Assembly (NCBI GenBank): GCA_016207475.1
Contig: JACQPM010000017.1
Coordinates: 1 to 5,885 of the forward strand
DNA length: 5,885 nucleotides
Source of the DNA: Methanobacteriota archaeon
GTDB lineage: Archaea > Hydrothermarchaeota > Hydrothermarchaeia > Hydrothermarchaeales > JACQPM01
Direction of reading: 5' to 3'
This document shows positions 1 to 5,828 of the stretch, one piece after another (the stretch's first letter is position 1; the number at the start of each line of letters is the position of its first letter). The position numbers and the translations under genes were made by a program. Under the pieces are notes generated by a model, which made no database searches, was not told the origin of the DNA, and saw only the letters and a program-made list of their open reading frames with translations.

Positions 1-307
1 CCCTTATGCCTTCCCATAGGGCCTGGGTGATCATCCCGGGCGGGTTGGTGACCTTGATCGTCCGCCCTCCCTCCGGGGGAGGCTCCGCCTGGGTCCTCTT
101 GGTCTTCAGGTCGACGACGGCCAGGGAGGGCCTCACCCCCACGGCCAGGAGGTTCCTGTATGTGACATCGCCTATGGCCACGACCCGCTCCCCCTTCAGA
201 CGGTCCTTCACCTCCTGGGCCGGCTGGAGGCCCTCGCCCCGCAGGAGCTCCCCGAAGGGCCTCTTGAAGAAATCACGGAGCTCTGGCGGCAGGGTGAGAT
301 CCCTCAT
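1..307 (-). CDS. GTP-dependent dephospho-CoA kinase (former DUF359), 3' end cut by window edge
   Basis: The first 102 residues are visible and the gene continues past position 1. The product belongs to the archaeal family that phosphorylates dephospho-CoA using GTP, the last step of CoA synthesis, in the cytoplasm; the family was long called DUF359. Visible family motifs are GDVTYRNLL at residues 46-54, VVDLKTKR at 64-71 and VTNPPG at 86-91, spaced as expected for the N-terminal two thirds of a protein of roughly 170-190 residues. The ATG (307-305) overlaps the spt4 stop as ATGA, and a GAGGGTGAG ribosome-binding tract (316-308) lies directly before it, so translation is probably coupled to spt4. 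It is the last gene of the minus-strand operon visible here. The family assignment is strong; the catalytic C-terminal residues cannot be checked. Confidence 0.9.
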   Translation of the reverse strand, partial: MRDLTLPPELRDFFKRPFGELLRGEGLQPAQEVKDRLKGERVVAIGDVTYRNLLAVGVRPSLAVVDLKTKRTQAEPPPEGGRTIKVTNPPGMITQALWEGIR

Positions 308-486
308 CTCACCCTCAGGGCGTACCTGCCCTTGGTGGCTATATTCAGCTTCTTGGCCACCTCGGACTTCTCGGGGTCCAGGATGCTCACGTATCCCACC
401 CAGTTGGGGGAGGTGGGGGCCTTGCAGACGGCGCAGATCTCCGAGGGCGCCAGCCGGCTGCACTGGGTGCACGCCTTCTCCTTCAC
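304..486 (-). CDS. spt4: Transcription elongation factor Spt4 (RpoE'')
   Basis: This is a 60-residue zinc protein that pairs with Spt5 (NusG-like) and clamps RNA polymerase for processive elongation. Four zinc-ligand cysteines are present as two CX2C knuckles, C6/C9 and C18/C21. They are followed by the family hallmark SPNWVGYVSILDPEKSEVAKKL and the terminal GRYALRV segment. The length matches archaeal Spt4 (about 60 residues). The start is GTG at 486-484, which forms a GTGA overlap with the rpo7 stop; only a weak G-rich tract lies upstream, so initiation probably relies on ribosomes terminating on rpo7. Its stop in turn overlaps the dephospho-CoA kinase start. The rpo7-spt4 pair is a widely conserved archaeal arrangement. 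Confidence 0.95.
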   Translation of the reverse strand: MKEKACTQCSRLAPSEICAVCKAPTSPNWVGYVSILDPEKSEVAKKLNIATKGRYALRVR

Positions 487-1127
487 GCCGCCGCCCCCTT
501 AGCCTTTGCTTTTTTCTCCTTCCCCTCCTCCTTCTTCCTGGGCGCCTTCTTCCCCTGCCGCTCCTCCTCGAGCCATTCGAACCTGCCCAGGCCGGGCTGG
601 CGCATGGTGAAGTTTATCTTGGACTCCTTGGACCTCTCGGGGTTGAGGCTTATGGCCACGGCCCGGGCTCTGACCCTGTTCCCCACCTCCAGGGCCTTAC
701 TGCTCTCCTTCCCCACCAGGGCCATGCGCTTCTTGTCGTAGACGATGTAGTCGTCGGTGAGCTGGGAGACGTGGATCAGGCCATCGAGGGGTCCGAAGCG
801 GACGAAGGCCCCGAACTCCACGATCTCCACCACCTCGCCGTCCAGGATCTCCTGGAGCTCGGGCTTGAAGACGAGGGCCTCGAAGACGGTGTTGTGATAA
901 GCGGCCCCGTCCCCCGGTATGACGGACCCGTCGTCCACCTTCCGGATCTCTGTTATCGCCAGGACTATCCCCAGCTCCTTGTCCAGCTTGCCCTCGTATC
1001 CCCCCTCCGTCCGCCCCTTGTACTCGTACCCTACCTTGAGGATCTCCTCCACTGCCTTCTCCAGGGGTTCACCGAACCTGTGGGGGGGTACCCTCACCAG
1101 GTCCGCCAGCGCTACCAGTTTGAATAT
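483..1127 (-). CDS. rpo7: DNA-directed RNA polymerase subunit Rpo7 (RpoE'), apparent AUA start
   Basis: Rpo7 is the stalk subunit that pairs with Rpo4, binds nascent RNA and helps open the promoter. The 214-residue product shows the N-terminal tip domain (ADLVRVPPHRFG at 8-19, GDGAAYH at 72-78) and a C-terminal S1/OB domain from about residue 95 (EIVEFGAFVRFGPLDGLIHV at 101-120, FTMRQPGLGRFEWLEEE at 173-189). The start is set at ATA 1127-1125: IFKLVALADLVRVPP lines up with the usual MYK...DVV(K/R)VPP start, and GGAGG lies 7 nt before it. The only later conventional start in this region, GTG at 1097, would remove the first ten residues and the first strand. It is longer than the usual ~190 residues because of an insertion at about 33-42 and a Lys/Glu/Ala-rich tail (192-214). 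It sits 23 nt after hppA, and its stop overlaps the spt4 start. Confidence 0.93.
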   Translation of the reverse strand: MFKLVALADLVRVPPHRFGEPLEKAVEEILKVGYEYKGRTEGGYEGKLDKELGIVLAITEIRKVDDGSVIPGDGAAYHNTVFEALVFKPELQEILDGEVVEIVEFGAFVRFGPLDGLIHVSQLTDDYIVYDKKRMALVGKESSKALEVGNRVRARAVAISLNPERSKESKINFTMRQPGLGRFEWLEEERQGKKAPRKKEEGKEKKAKAKGAAA

Positions 1128-1134
1128 CTCTATT

Positions 1135-1142
1135 CCTCCTTT
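1135..1142 (-). promoter_or_regulatory. Shine-Dalgarno of rpo7
   Basis: The minus strand reads AAAGGAGG with the GGAGG core at 1139-1135. It is followed by a 7-nt spacer (AATAGAG) and then ATA at 1127-1125. It lies in the 23-nt gap after the hppA stop. This site decides the start: its spacing fits ATA 1127 well and is far too long (37 nt) for the GTG at 1097. Confidence 0.8.
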
Positions 1143-1150
1143 GCTTTTTA

Positions 1151-3268
1151 TCAGACGAATAAGGGCGCGAAGATGAGGCTGATGGTGTTGATGAGCTTCA
1201 CCAAGACGTGGAGCGACGGCCCGGCAGTATCCTTCAGGGGGTCGCCCACGGTATCCCCTATCACCGAGGCGGCGTGGGTCGGGTTCTTCTCCCCCGTGGG
1301 CAGCCTCTTGCCCCCCAGGTTCCCTGCCTCGATATACTTCTTGGCGTTGTCCCAGGCGGCCCCGCCGTTGTTCATGAACATGGCCAGGAGGACCCCGCTT
1401 ATGGTGGCGCCCATCAGGAGGCCGCCCACGGCCTCGGCCCCCAGGAGGAGGCCCACCGCCACGGGCACGATGAGGACGAGCATGCTGGGGGCCACCATCT
1501 CCCGGAGGGAGGCCTTGGTCACTATGTCCACGCATTTGCCGTATTCCGGCTTCGCCGTCCCCTCCATTATGCCTTTGATCTCCCTGAACTGCCTCCTCAC
1601 CTCTTCCACTATCTGGAAGGCCGCCCGCCCCACGGCCTTTATGGCAAGGGAAGAGAAAAGGAAGGGGAGGGCGGCGCCTATGAAGACCCCCACGAAGATC
1701 TCGGGCTTCGCTATGTTTATCCCGTCCCTGAGGAGGTCCACCTTCCCGCCGGAGAGGTGGGTCACCTCCGTCAGGTATGCGGAGAAGAGGAGGAAGGCTG
1801 CCAGGGTCGCGGAGCCCATGGCGTAACCCTTCGTCAGGGCCTTGGTGGTGTTCCCGGCGGCGTCCAGGCGGTCGGTGTTCTTCCGCACATCCTCCTCCAG
1901 GTTGGCCATCTCGGCTATGCCGCCCGCATTGTCTGAGATGGGGCCGAAGACGTCGAAGGCCAGGATCATGGGGGTTATGGCGAGCATCCCCATGGTGGCT
2001 ATGGCGGTGCCGTAGATCCCCGCCGGGTCTATGAGCCCCGGGTATGCGGGGTCGGCGTTGATCTTGTAGGCCAGGAGGATTGCGCTGGTGAGGAGGACTA
2101 CGGGCAGGGCGGTGCTCTCCAGCCCCACGGAGATGCCGGTTATGATCGTGGTCGCCGGTCCTGTCATGGAGGACTTGGCGACGGAGATGACGGGCTGCCT
2201 GTCCCTCTCGGTATAGTACTCCGTTATCTTGGTTATCAGGACGCTGGTCGCGAGGCCGATGATGGCGGCGTAGAAGAGGCCCATATTCCCCTTGAGGAGG
2301 AGCTGGACAAGGATGTAGAAGGCGACGGCGCACAGGACCGTCGAGGCGTAGAGCCCCATGTTGAGGGGCCTCATGGGATTGGTTTCTTCCGGCCCGGGGC
2401 GGACGAAAGCCATCCCCAGGATGGTGGCTATGATACCTGCGCAGCGGGCTATGAGGGGGAACATGATGCCGCCGATGCCGTAGACGGGCCAGAGGACGAA
2501 GCCCAGGATCATGGCCCCGATATTCTCGCCCGTGATGGACTCGAAGAGGTCCGCCCCCCTCCCGGCGCAGTCGCCCACGTTGTCTCCCACCAGGTCGGCG
2601 ACGACGGCGGGGTTGCGCGGGTCGTCCTCGGGGATGCCCGCTTCGACCTTGCCGACGAGGTCGGCGCCCACGTCAGCAGCCTTGGTGTATATGCCGCCCC
2701 CGAGCTGGGCGAATAGGGCGGCAAAGGAGGCACCGAAGCCCAGGCCCACGATGAGGACCGGGTCGAGGGGCTTGGCGCCCGCAGGTATACCGGGCAGGAG
2801 CATGGCATAGAGATAGTAGAGGAGGGTGACACCGAAGAGGCTGGAGCCCACCACGGCCAGGCCCGTCACCGCCCCACCGCGGAAGGCTACCGTCAGGGCC
2901 TCGTGCATCCCCTTTTTGGCGGCGGCGGTGCACCTCACGTTGGCGCTGGTCGAGGCGTCCATCCCTATGAAGCCCGCCAGGAGGGAGCAGAAGGTCCCTG
3001 TCAGGACGGCGGCGGCGGTGAGGGGGAGGGCTCTGCCAGCCCCTAGGTCGAAGACGAAGTAGAGGATGAGAGACAGGACGGTGCAAATGACGGCTATGGT
3101 CTTGTACTGCCGGTAGAGGAAGGCCTTGGCCCCCTCCCTTATGGCCCCGTATATCTCCACCATCTTGGGGGTCCCTGTCTCCATCTTCAGGACGCTCCAC
3201 CGGAGGTAGAGGGCGTAGCCTATCGCAAAGATGCTCGAGAGGAAAGATATGAGTACCAGCTTCTCCAT
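1151..3268 (-). CDS. hppA: Membrane-integral pyrophosphatase, K+-independent (H+-pumping) type
   Basis: This 705-residue, very hydrophobic protein hydrolyses pyrophosphate and couples this to ion export across the cytoplasmic membrane. Length and hydrophobicity fit the 16-helix M-PPase fold. Active-site motifs are all present: the DX7KXE signature (D199, K207, E209), DLVGDNVGD with D225, D229 and D233, PISDNAGG with D446/N447, NNGGAAWDNAKKYIE (D640, K643, K644), and GDTVGDPLKDTAGPSLH with D672, D676 and D680. The segment GNTTKALTKG (472-481) has Lys476 and Thr479 where K+-dependent enzymes carry Ala and Gly/Ala, which marks the K+-independent class; known members of that class pump H+. Glutamates E243 and E248 in the FESITGEN helix are candidates for the gate residue. 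The ATG at 3268 follows GGAG (3280-3277, 8-nt spacer), which overlaps the stop of the PIN gene 11 nt away. It lies where many euryarchaea have a soluble pyrophosphatase. Confidence 0.96.
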   Translation of the reverse strand: MEKLVLISFLSSIFAIGYALYLRWSVLKMETGTPKMVEIYGAIREGAKAFLYRQYKTIAVICTVLSLILYFVFDLGAGRALPLTAAAVLTGTFCSLLAGFIGMDASTSANVRCTAAAKKGMHEALTVAFRGGAVTGLAVVGSSLFGVTLLYYLYAMLLPGIPAGAKPLDPVLIVGLGFGASFAALFAQLGGGIYTKAADVGADLVGKVEAGIPEDDPRNPAVVADLVGDNVGDCAGRGADLFESITGENIGAMILGFVLWPVYGIGGIMFPLIARCAGIIATILGMAFVRPGPEETNPMRPLNMGLYASTVLCAVAFYILVQLLLKGNMGLFYAAIIGLATSVLITKITEYYTERDRQPVISVAKSSMTGPATTIITGISVGLESTALPVVLLTSAILLAYKINADPAYPGLIDPAGIYGTAIATMGMLAITPMILAFDVFGPISDNAGGIAEMANLEEDVRKNTDRLDAAGNTTKALTKGYAMGSATLAAFLLFSAYLTEVTHLSGGKVDLLRDGINIAKPEIFVGVFIGAALPFLFSSLAIKAVGRAAFQIVEEVRRQFREIKGIMEGTAKPEYGKCVDIVTKASLREMVAPSMLVLIVPVAVGLLLGAEAVGGLLMGATISGVLLAMFMNNGGAAWDNAKKYIEAGNLGGKRLPTGEKNPTHAASVIGDTVGDPLKDTAGPSLHVLVKLINTISLIFAPLFV

Positions 3269-3279
3269 GGTGCTATCTC

Positions 3280-3660
3280 CTATGCCAAGTTCCCATCCAA
3301 GACCAGATATCTCTTCTGCCTCATGTATATAACGGGTGCTCTCTTCTGTCTCACCCTCTCCCTTAAAAGCTTATCGTTAGTGCAGATGACCGTGTCCCCC
3401 CCGGCCAATGATAGGAGCGCCGCATCGGCGTCGCCGCCCATCTCCAGGACCTTGAAGCCCTTCACCAGCTCCATGGCGGACCTGGCGTCCCGGGCCTCTC
3501 TACCCCCTTTCGCTGCCAGCTGCTCCAACTCTCTCACCACCGGTGCAGGTACGATGATCTCATATTCCACGTCCAGGAGCCTCTCCAGCTCAGCGAAGAT
3601 GTCTACGCCAAACTGGAAGGGGACCAGCAAGAAGTTCGTGTCCAGCAGCACCCGATACAT
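3280..3660 (-). CDS. PIN-domain nuclease, archaeal Fcf1/Utp24-like (VapC9-type)
   Basis: This is a 126-residue single PIN domain, the fold of Mg2+/Mn2+-dependent ribonucleases. The acidic metal ligands are recognisable: D7 in LLDTNFLL, E44 in VVRELEQL, D77 or D79 in GGDADAALL, and D96 in VICTNDKLLRERV. The N-terminal MYRVLLDTNFLLVPFQFGVD stretch and the location directly after eif2g match the archaeal relatives of eukaryotic Fcf1/Utp24, which cut pre-18S rRNA, so a role in small-subunit rRNA processing is inferred. No antitoxin gene accompanies it, which argues against a toxin-antitoxin VapC. The ATG lies 3 nt after the eif2g stop with no clear Shine-Dalgarno, so translation is probably coupled. 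Family is certain; the exact substrate is not. Confidence 0.88.
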   Translation of the reverse strand: MYRVLLDTNFLLVPFQFGVDIFAELERLLDVEYEIIVPAPVVRELEQLAAKGGREARDARSAMELVKGFKVLEMGGDADAALLSLAGGDTVICTNDKLLRERVRQKRAPVIYMRQKRYLVLDGNLA

Positions 3661-3663
3661 ATA

Positions 3664-4884
3664 TTACAGGATGGTCCCATAGCCTATCAGCCGCCACCGG
3701 GCCCCTATGCGCCTGCTCATGGCCACGCGGGCGCCCTTCTCGGCGCATACCGGGAGCTTGAGCCTCATCTCTGCCTCATCGCCCCTGGCGCTGGTCACGA
3801 TCCCCACGGAGGTAGCGGTACCGGTGTTGAGCATCAGGGGCTCGTTGGTCTTGATCTTGTCCACCTCCAGCTCCTCCTTCGTCCCCACCACCCGCTGGAG
3901 GAGGTGTATCTCCAGGAGGAAGCTCTCGAGGACCGGGGGGAGGGTATCGGGCTCCCCCACCACCATCCCCGAGAGCCCGTCGGCCTTGGTGAGGGAGGGG
4001 TCGAGCTTCGTCCCTATCCCCACCAGGCCGCCAGGCAGGACGGACTTCAGCTTCCTGTCGCCGGCAATGATGGAGGTGATCTCGGTGGTGAGGGACCTCC
4101 AGACCACCTTGTTATCCTCCTCCATCTTGAGGCCGGGTCTTATCTCTATGATATCCCCCACCTTCAGCTTCCCCTGGGAGAGGGAGCCCCCCAACACTCC
4201 CCCCTGGAGGTCCTCGGGGAGGGTCCCGGGCTTGTTTATATCGAAGGACCTGGCCACGTACATCCTGGCCGGTTTCTTCGAGTCCCTCTCGGGGGTTGGT
4301 ATGTTCCTCTCGATCTCCTGGATCAGGACGTCTATATTGGCCTTGTGCTGGGCTGCTATGGGGATTATGGGCACCCCCTCGGCCGCCGTCCCCTTGACAA
4401 AGCTCTTTATCTGCTCGTAGTTCTCCAGGACCTTCTCCTTGGGGGTCACGTCCACCTTGTTCTGGGCTATGACGATCTTCTTCACCCCTATGATGTCCAG
4501 GGCCATGAGGTGCTCTTTGGTCTGGGGCTGGGGGCATGGTTCGTTGGCGGCTATCACCAGGACGGCGCCGTCCATTATGGCTGCGCCCGATAGCATCGTG
4601 GCCATGAGGGTCTCGTGGCCAGGGGAGTCGACGAAGGAGACCTCCCTGGTGGTCTCGGTCTTCGCCTTGCAGTGCCTGCACGCCTTGTCGGTGGTGTAGG
4701 CCTTGGACCCCTTGCACTTGGGGCACTTCTTGAAGGCCACGTTGGCGTAACCGAGCCTTATCGATATGCCCCTCTTGATCTCCTCGCTGTGGCGGTCGGT
4801 CCAGACCCCCGAGAGGGCCTGCGTCAGGGTGGTCTTCCCGTGGTCTACGTGACCGATCATGCCGATATTGGTCTCTGGCTGCAT
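3664..4884 (-). CDS. eif2g: Translation initiation factor aIF2 subunit gamma
   Basis: This 406-residue GTPase core of heterotrimeric aIF2 carries initiator Met-tRNA to the small ribosomal subunit. The G domain shows G1 GHVDHGKT (11-18), the switch-1 segment RGISIRLGYA (38-47), G3 DSPGH (86-90) and G4 NKVD (142-145). A zinc knuckle unique to eIF2-gamma-like proteins is intact (C54, C57, C69, C72). The G5-like segment reads IPIAAQHKANID, with Ala where Ser is usual in my recollection. Domains II and III follow, ending in the typical RIGARWRLIGYGTIL. Length is normal for the family. The ATG at 4884-4882 lies 5 nt after the rps6e stop, with only a short AGGT-like tract upstream, so coupling to rps6e is likely. 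Confidence 0.98.
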   Translation of the reverse strand: MQPETNIGMIGHVDHGKTTLTQALSGVWTDRHSEEIKRGISIRLGYANVAFKKCPKCKGSKAYTTDKACRHCKAKTETTREVSFVDSPGHETLMATMLSGAAIMDGAVLVIAANEPCPQPQTKEHLMALDIIGVKKIVIAQNKVDVTPKEKVLENYEQIKSFVKGTAAEGVPIIPIAAQHKANIDVLIQEIERNIPTPERDSKKPARMYVARSFDINKPGTLPEDLQGGVLGGSLSQGKLKVGDIIEIRPGLKMEEDNKVVWRSLTTEITSIIAGDRKLKSVLPGGLVGIGTKLDPSLTKADGLSGMVVGEPDTLPPVLESFLLEIHLLQRVVGTKEELEVDKIKTNEPLMLNTGTATSVGIVTSARGDEAEMRLKLPVCAEKGARVAMSRRIGARWRLIGYGTIL

Positions 4885-4889
4885 GCAAC

Positions 4890-5315
4890 CTACTTCTTGG
4901 CCTTCTGCTTGGCCTTCCCCTTCTTCTCGGGCTTCTTCTCCCCCTCCGCCTTGACCAGGAGCTCCTCCAGGCCTTGGGCGCCCTTCTCCACCACCTTGGT
5001 GTTGATCTGGACTATCTCGGTGGTTATGACATTCCCCCTCACCCTCTTCCTCCGCTTCACCCCTGCCTCCAAGGGCCGATAACCAGGCCCTTTCGACATG
5101 AGGATCCTCGGCCTCACCCTCCCACGGACGTCTGGGCGCATGGGGAAGCCGTCCTTGTCTGAGCCACCGGTGATCTGGAGCTTGTAGCCTGGGAGGCCTA
5201 TCTTGGTCCCGTCCAGGACGTTCCCCAGCTCCAGGCCCACCACCGCCCTGGCCTTCTCCTCGTCCAGGTCCAGGTGGAAGGATTTTGCGCTCTCGGAGAT
5301 TATGATCTTCTGCAT
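4890..5315 (-). CDS. rps6e: 30S ribosomal protein eS6 (S6e)
   Basis: This is a small-subunit ribosomal protein shared by archaea and eukaryotes. The 141-residue product shows GLPGYKLQITGGSDKDGFPMRPDV (positions 40-63, the family hallmark), LMSKGPGYRP (72-81), KRRKRVRGN (87-95) and IVQINTKVV (101-109), then a Lys/Glu-rich tail from about 124. The start is ATG 5315: GGAGG (5328-5324) lies 8 nt upstream, and the in-frame TTG at 5330 that would add five residues falls on that Shine-Dalgarno and near the predicted transcription start. It is the first gene of the minus-strand operon, 5 nt before eif2g. The basic C-terminal tail resembles the one on Rpo7 here. Confidence 0.95.
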   Translation of the reverse strand: MQKIIISESAKSFHLDLDEEKARAVVGLELGNVLDGTKIGLPGYKLQITGGSDKDGFPMRPDVRGRVRPRILMSKGPGYRPLEAGVKRRKRVRGNVITTEIVQINTKVVEKGAQGLEELLVKAEGEKKPEKKGKAKQKAKK

Positions 5316-5323
5316 CTTAAAAG

Positions 5324-5328
5324 CCTCC
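5324..5328 (-). promoter_or_regulatory. Shine-Dalgarno of rps6e
   Basis: GGAGG on the minus strand lies 8 nt before ATG 5315. It decides between ATG 5315 and the upstream in-frame TTG at 5330, which overlaps this site and is therefore unlikely to be the start. Confidence 0.8.
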
Positions 5329-5330
5329 AA

Positions 5331-5340
5331 ACCCTTAAGG
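5331..5340 (+). promoter_or_regulatory. Possible TATA element for the JAMM gene (weak)
   Basis: The plus strand has CCTTAAGG inside the palindrome CCCTTAAGGG (5331-5340), preceded by a BRE-like CCAAA. About 25 nt downstream gives a start near 5362, so the JAMM mRNA would have a leader of only a few bases. The AT core is short, and no other plus-strand element is better placed. The call rests on position more than on sequence. Confidence 0.3.
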
Positions 5341-5349
5341 GGGACCGGT

Positions 5350-5364
5350 CTTAAAAAGGTTTCG
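5350..5364 (-). promoter_or_regulatory. BRE/TATA promoter of the rps6e operon
   Basis: On the minus strand a TATA-like TTTTTAAG (5357-5350) is preceded by a purine-containing BRE-like CGAAACC (5364-5358). Archaeal start sites lie about 25 nt downstream of the TATA centre, which predicts transcription from near 5327 and a leader of roughly 12 nt that just includes the GGAGG. No other promoter of comparable quality is seen between the operon genes, so it probably drives all seven. Confidence 0.65.
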
Positions 5365-5368
5365 TACT

Positions 5369-5758
5369 ATGCGGATCGCCAGGGAATGCCTGGAAGAGGT
5401 CCTGGGCCACGCCAGGGAGGAGTACCCCAGGGAGTGCTGCGGACTCCTGGGTGGCAGGGGAGAAATAACCAGGGTCTACCGGGGGAGGAACCTGGCCGGG
5501 GGGGAGGCTGAGTACCACCTCGACCCTGGGGAGCAGATAAGGCTCTTCAACCTCCTGGAGAGAGAAGGGCTGGACCTCCTGGGCATCTACCACTCCCACC
5601 CCCGCTGGCCCGCGCGCCCCTCGGCGGTGGACATCGAACGGGCCTTTTACCCCATCCCATATCTCATCGTCTCCCTCCTGGACCCCCGGCGGCCGGAGGT
5701 GAGGGCCTGGAGGATCGAGGGTGGCGAGGTGAGGGAGGAGGGGGTGGAGGGGTTTTAA
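5369..5758 (+). CDS. JAMM/MPN+ metalloprotease (M67 family; desampylase-like)
   Basis: This is a 129-residue stand-alone JAMM domain, a zinc isopeptidase fold. The complete signature is present: E22 in YPRECCGLLGG as the catalytic glutamate, then H75-S-H77 with seven residues to S85 and D88 (HSHPRWPARPSAVD). This is the HxHx7SxxD pattern of active enzymes. Length fits archaeal single-domain JAMMs, some of which remove SAMP ubiquitin-like modifiers from proteins; relatives in bacteria release sulfur carriers such as ThiS/MoaD-type proteins. No ubiquitin-like, E1 or proteasome gene is in the window, so the substrate is unknown. ATG 5369 is chosen because upstream sequence is the divergent promoter; an AGGT tract (5357-5360) lies 8 nt before it. 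It is transcribed away from rps6e. No transmembrane or signal segment is seen. Confidence 0.9.
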   Translation: MRIARECLEEVLGHAREEYPRECCGLLGGRGEITRVYRGRNLAGGEAEYHLDPGEQIRLFNLLEREGLDLLGIYHSHPRWPARPSAVDIERAFYPIPYLIVSLLDPRRPEVRAWRIEGGEVREEGVEGF

Positions 5759-5795
5759 ATACGACGAAGCGAAGCATCGCCCAAGGACAGATAGA

Positions 5796-5803
5796 TTTAT
5801 ATC
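5796..5803 (+). promoter_or_regulatory. TATA box of the gene starting at 5838
   Basis: TTTATATC is close to the archaeal TATA consensus and is preceded by purine-rich AGATAGA. The predicted transcription start is near 5824, giving a leader of about 14 nt that contains the ribosome binding site. The 79-nt spacer after the JAMM gene also begins with a second TATA-like TTTTAAATA (5753-5761), overlapping the JAMM stop, which would give a longer leader. Confidence 0.6.
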
Positions 5804-5819
5804 CAAGCGGGACCGCTGG
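5803..5819 (+). repeat. Imperfect dyad just downstream of the TATA box
   Basis: CCAAGCGG, GA and CCGCTGG form an inverted repeat with one bulged A; the inner AGCGG/CCGCT arms are perfect. It lies between the TATA box and the predicted transcription start, a common operator position in archaea. With short arms and a 2-nt centre it is unlikely to act as an RNA hairpin. Chance occurrence in GC-rich DNA is possible. Confidence 0.35.
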
Positions 5820-5828
5820 ACAGAGGTT

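Noticed and set aside
1140..1153. GATAAAAAGC just after hppA as an internal TATA box for rpo7
   Set aside because: Transcription would begin at or inside the rpo7 start and lose the GGAGG; no BRE is seen upstream.
6..1826. A 606-codon open frame on the plus strand opposite rpo7, spt4, the CoA kinase and part of hppA
   Set aside because: The translation is Pro/Ser/Arg-rich with no recognisable family. It lies antisense to four clear genes whose GC-rich codons leave few stop codons on the opposite strand.
1128..2333. The rpo7 reading frame stays open upstream through hppA, suggesting a 616-residue protein
   Set aside because: The extension reads as Arg/Gly/His-rich out-of-frame hppA sequence. 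Homology starts at the ATA codon, where a Shine-Dalgarno is also placed.
3280..3660. The PIN protein as a VapC toxin of a toxin-antitoxin pair
   Set aside because: No small antitoxin gene is adjacent, and the protein is embedded in a conserved translation operon with the Fcf1-like sequence pattern.
3904..4593. Plus-strand and alternate-frame open frames across eif2g
   Set aside because: These are out-of-frame shadows of a full-length, motif-complete aIF2 gamma gene and have no ribosome binding sites or recognisable domains.
5316..5330. TTG at 5330 as the rps6e start, adding five residues
   Set aside because: The TTG overlaps the GGAGG that serves ATG 5315 and lies about at the predicted transcription start, leaving no leader with a binding site.
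5806..5817. AGCGGGACCGCT as a transcription terminator hairpin
   Set aside because: The stem is 4-5 bp with a very tight loop, there is no T-run after it, and it sits downstream of a TATA box at the start of a gene.
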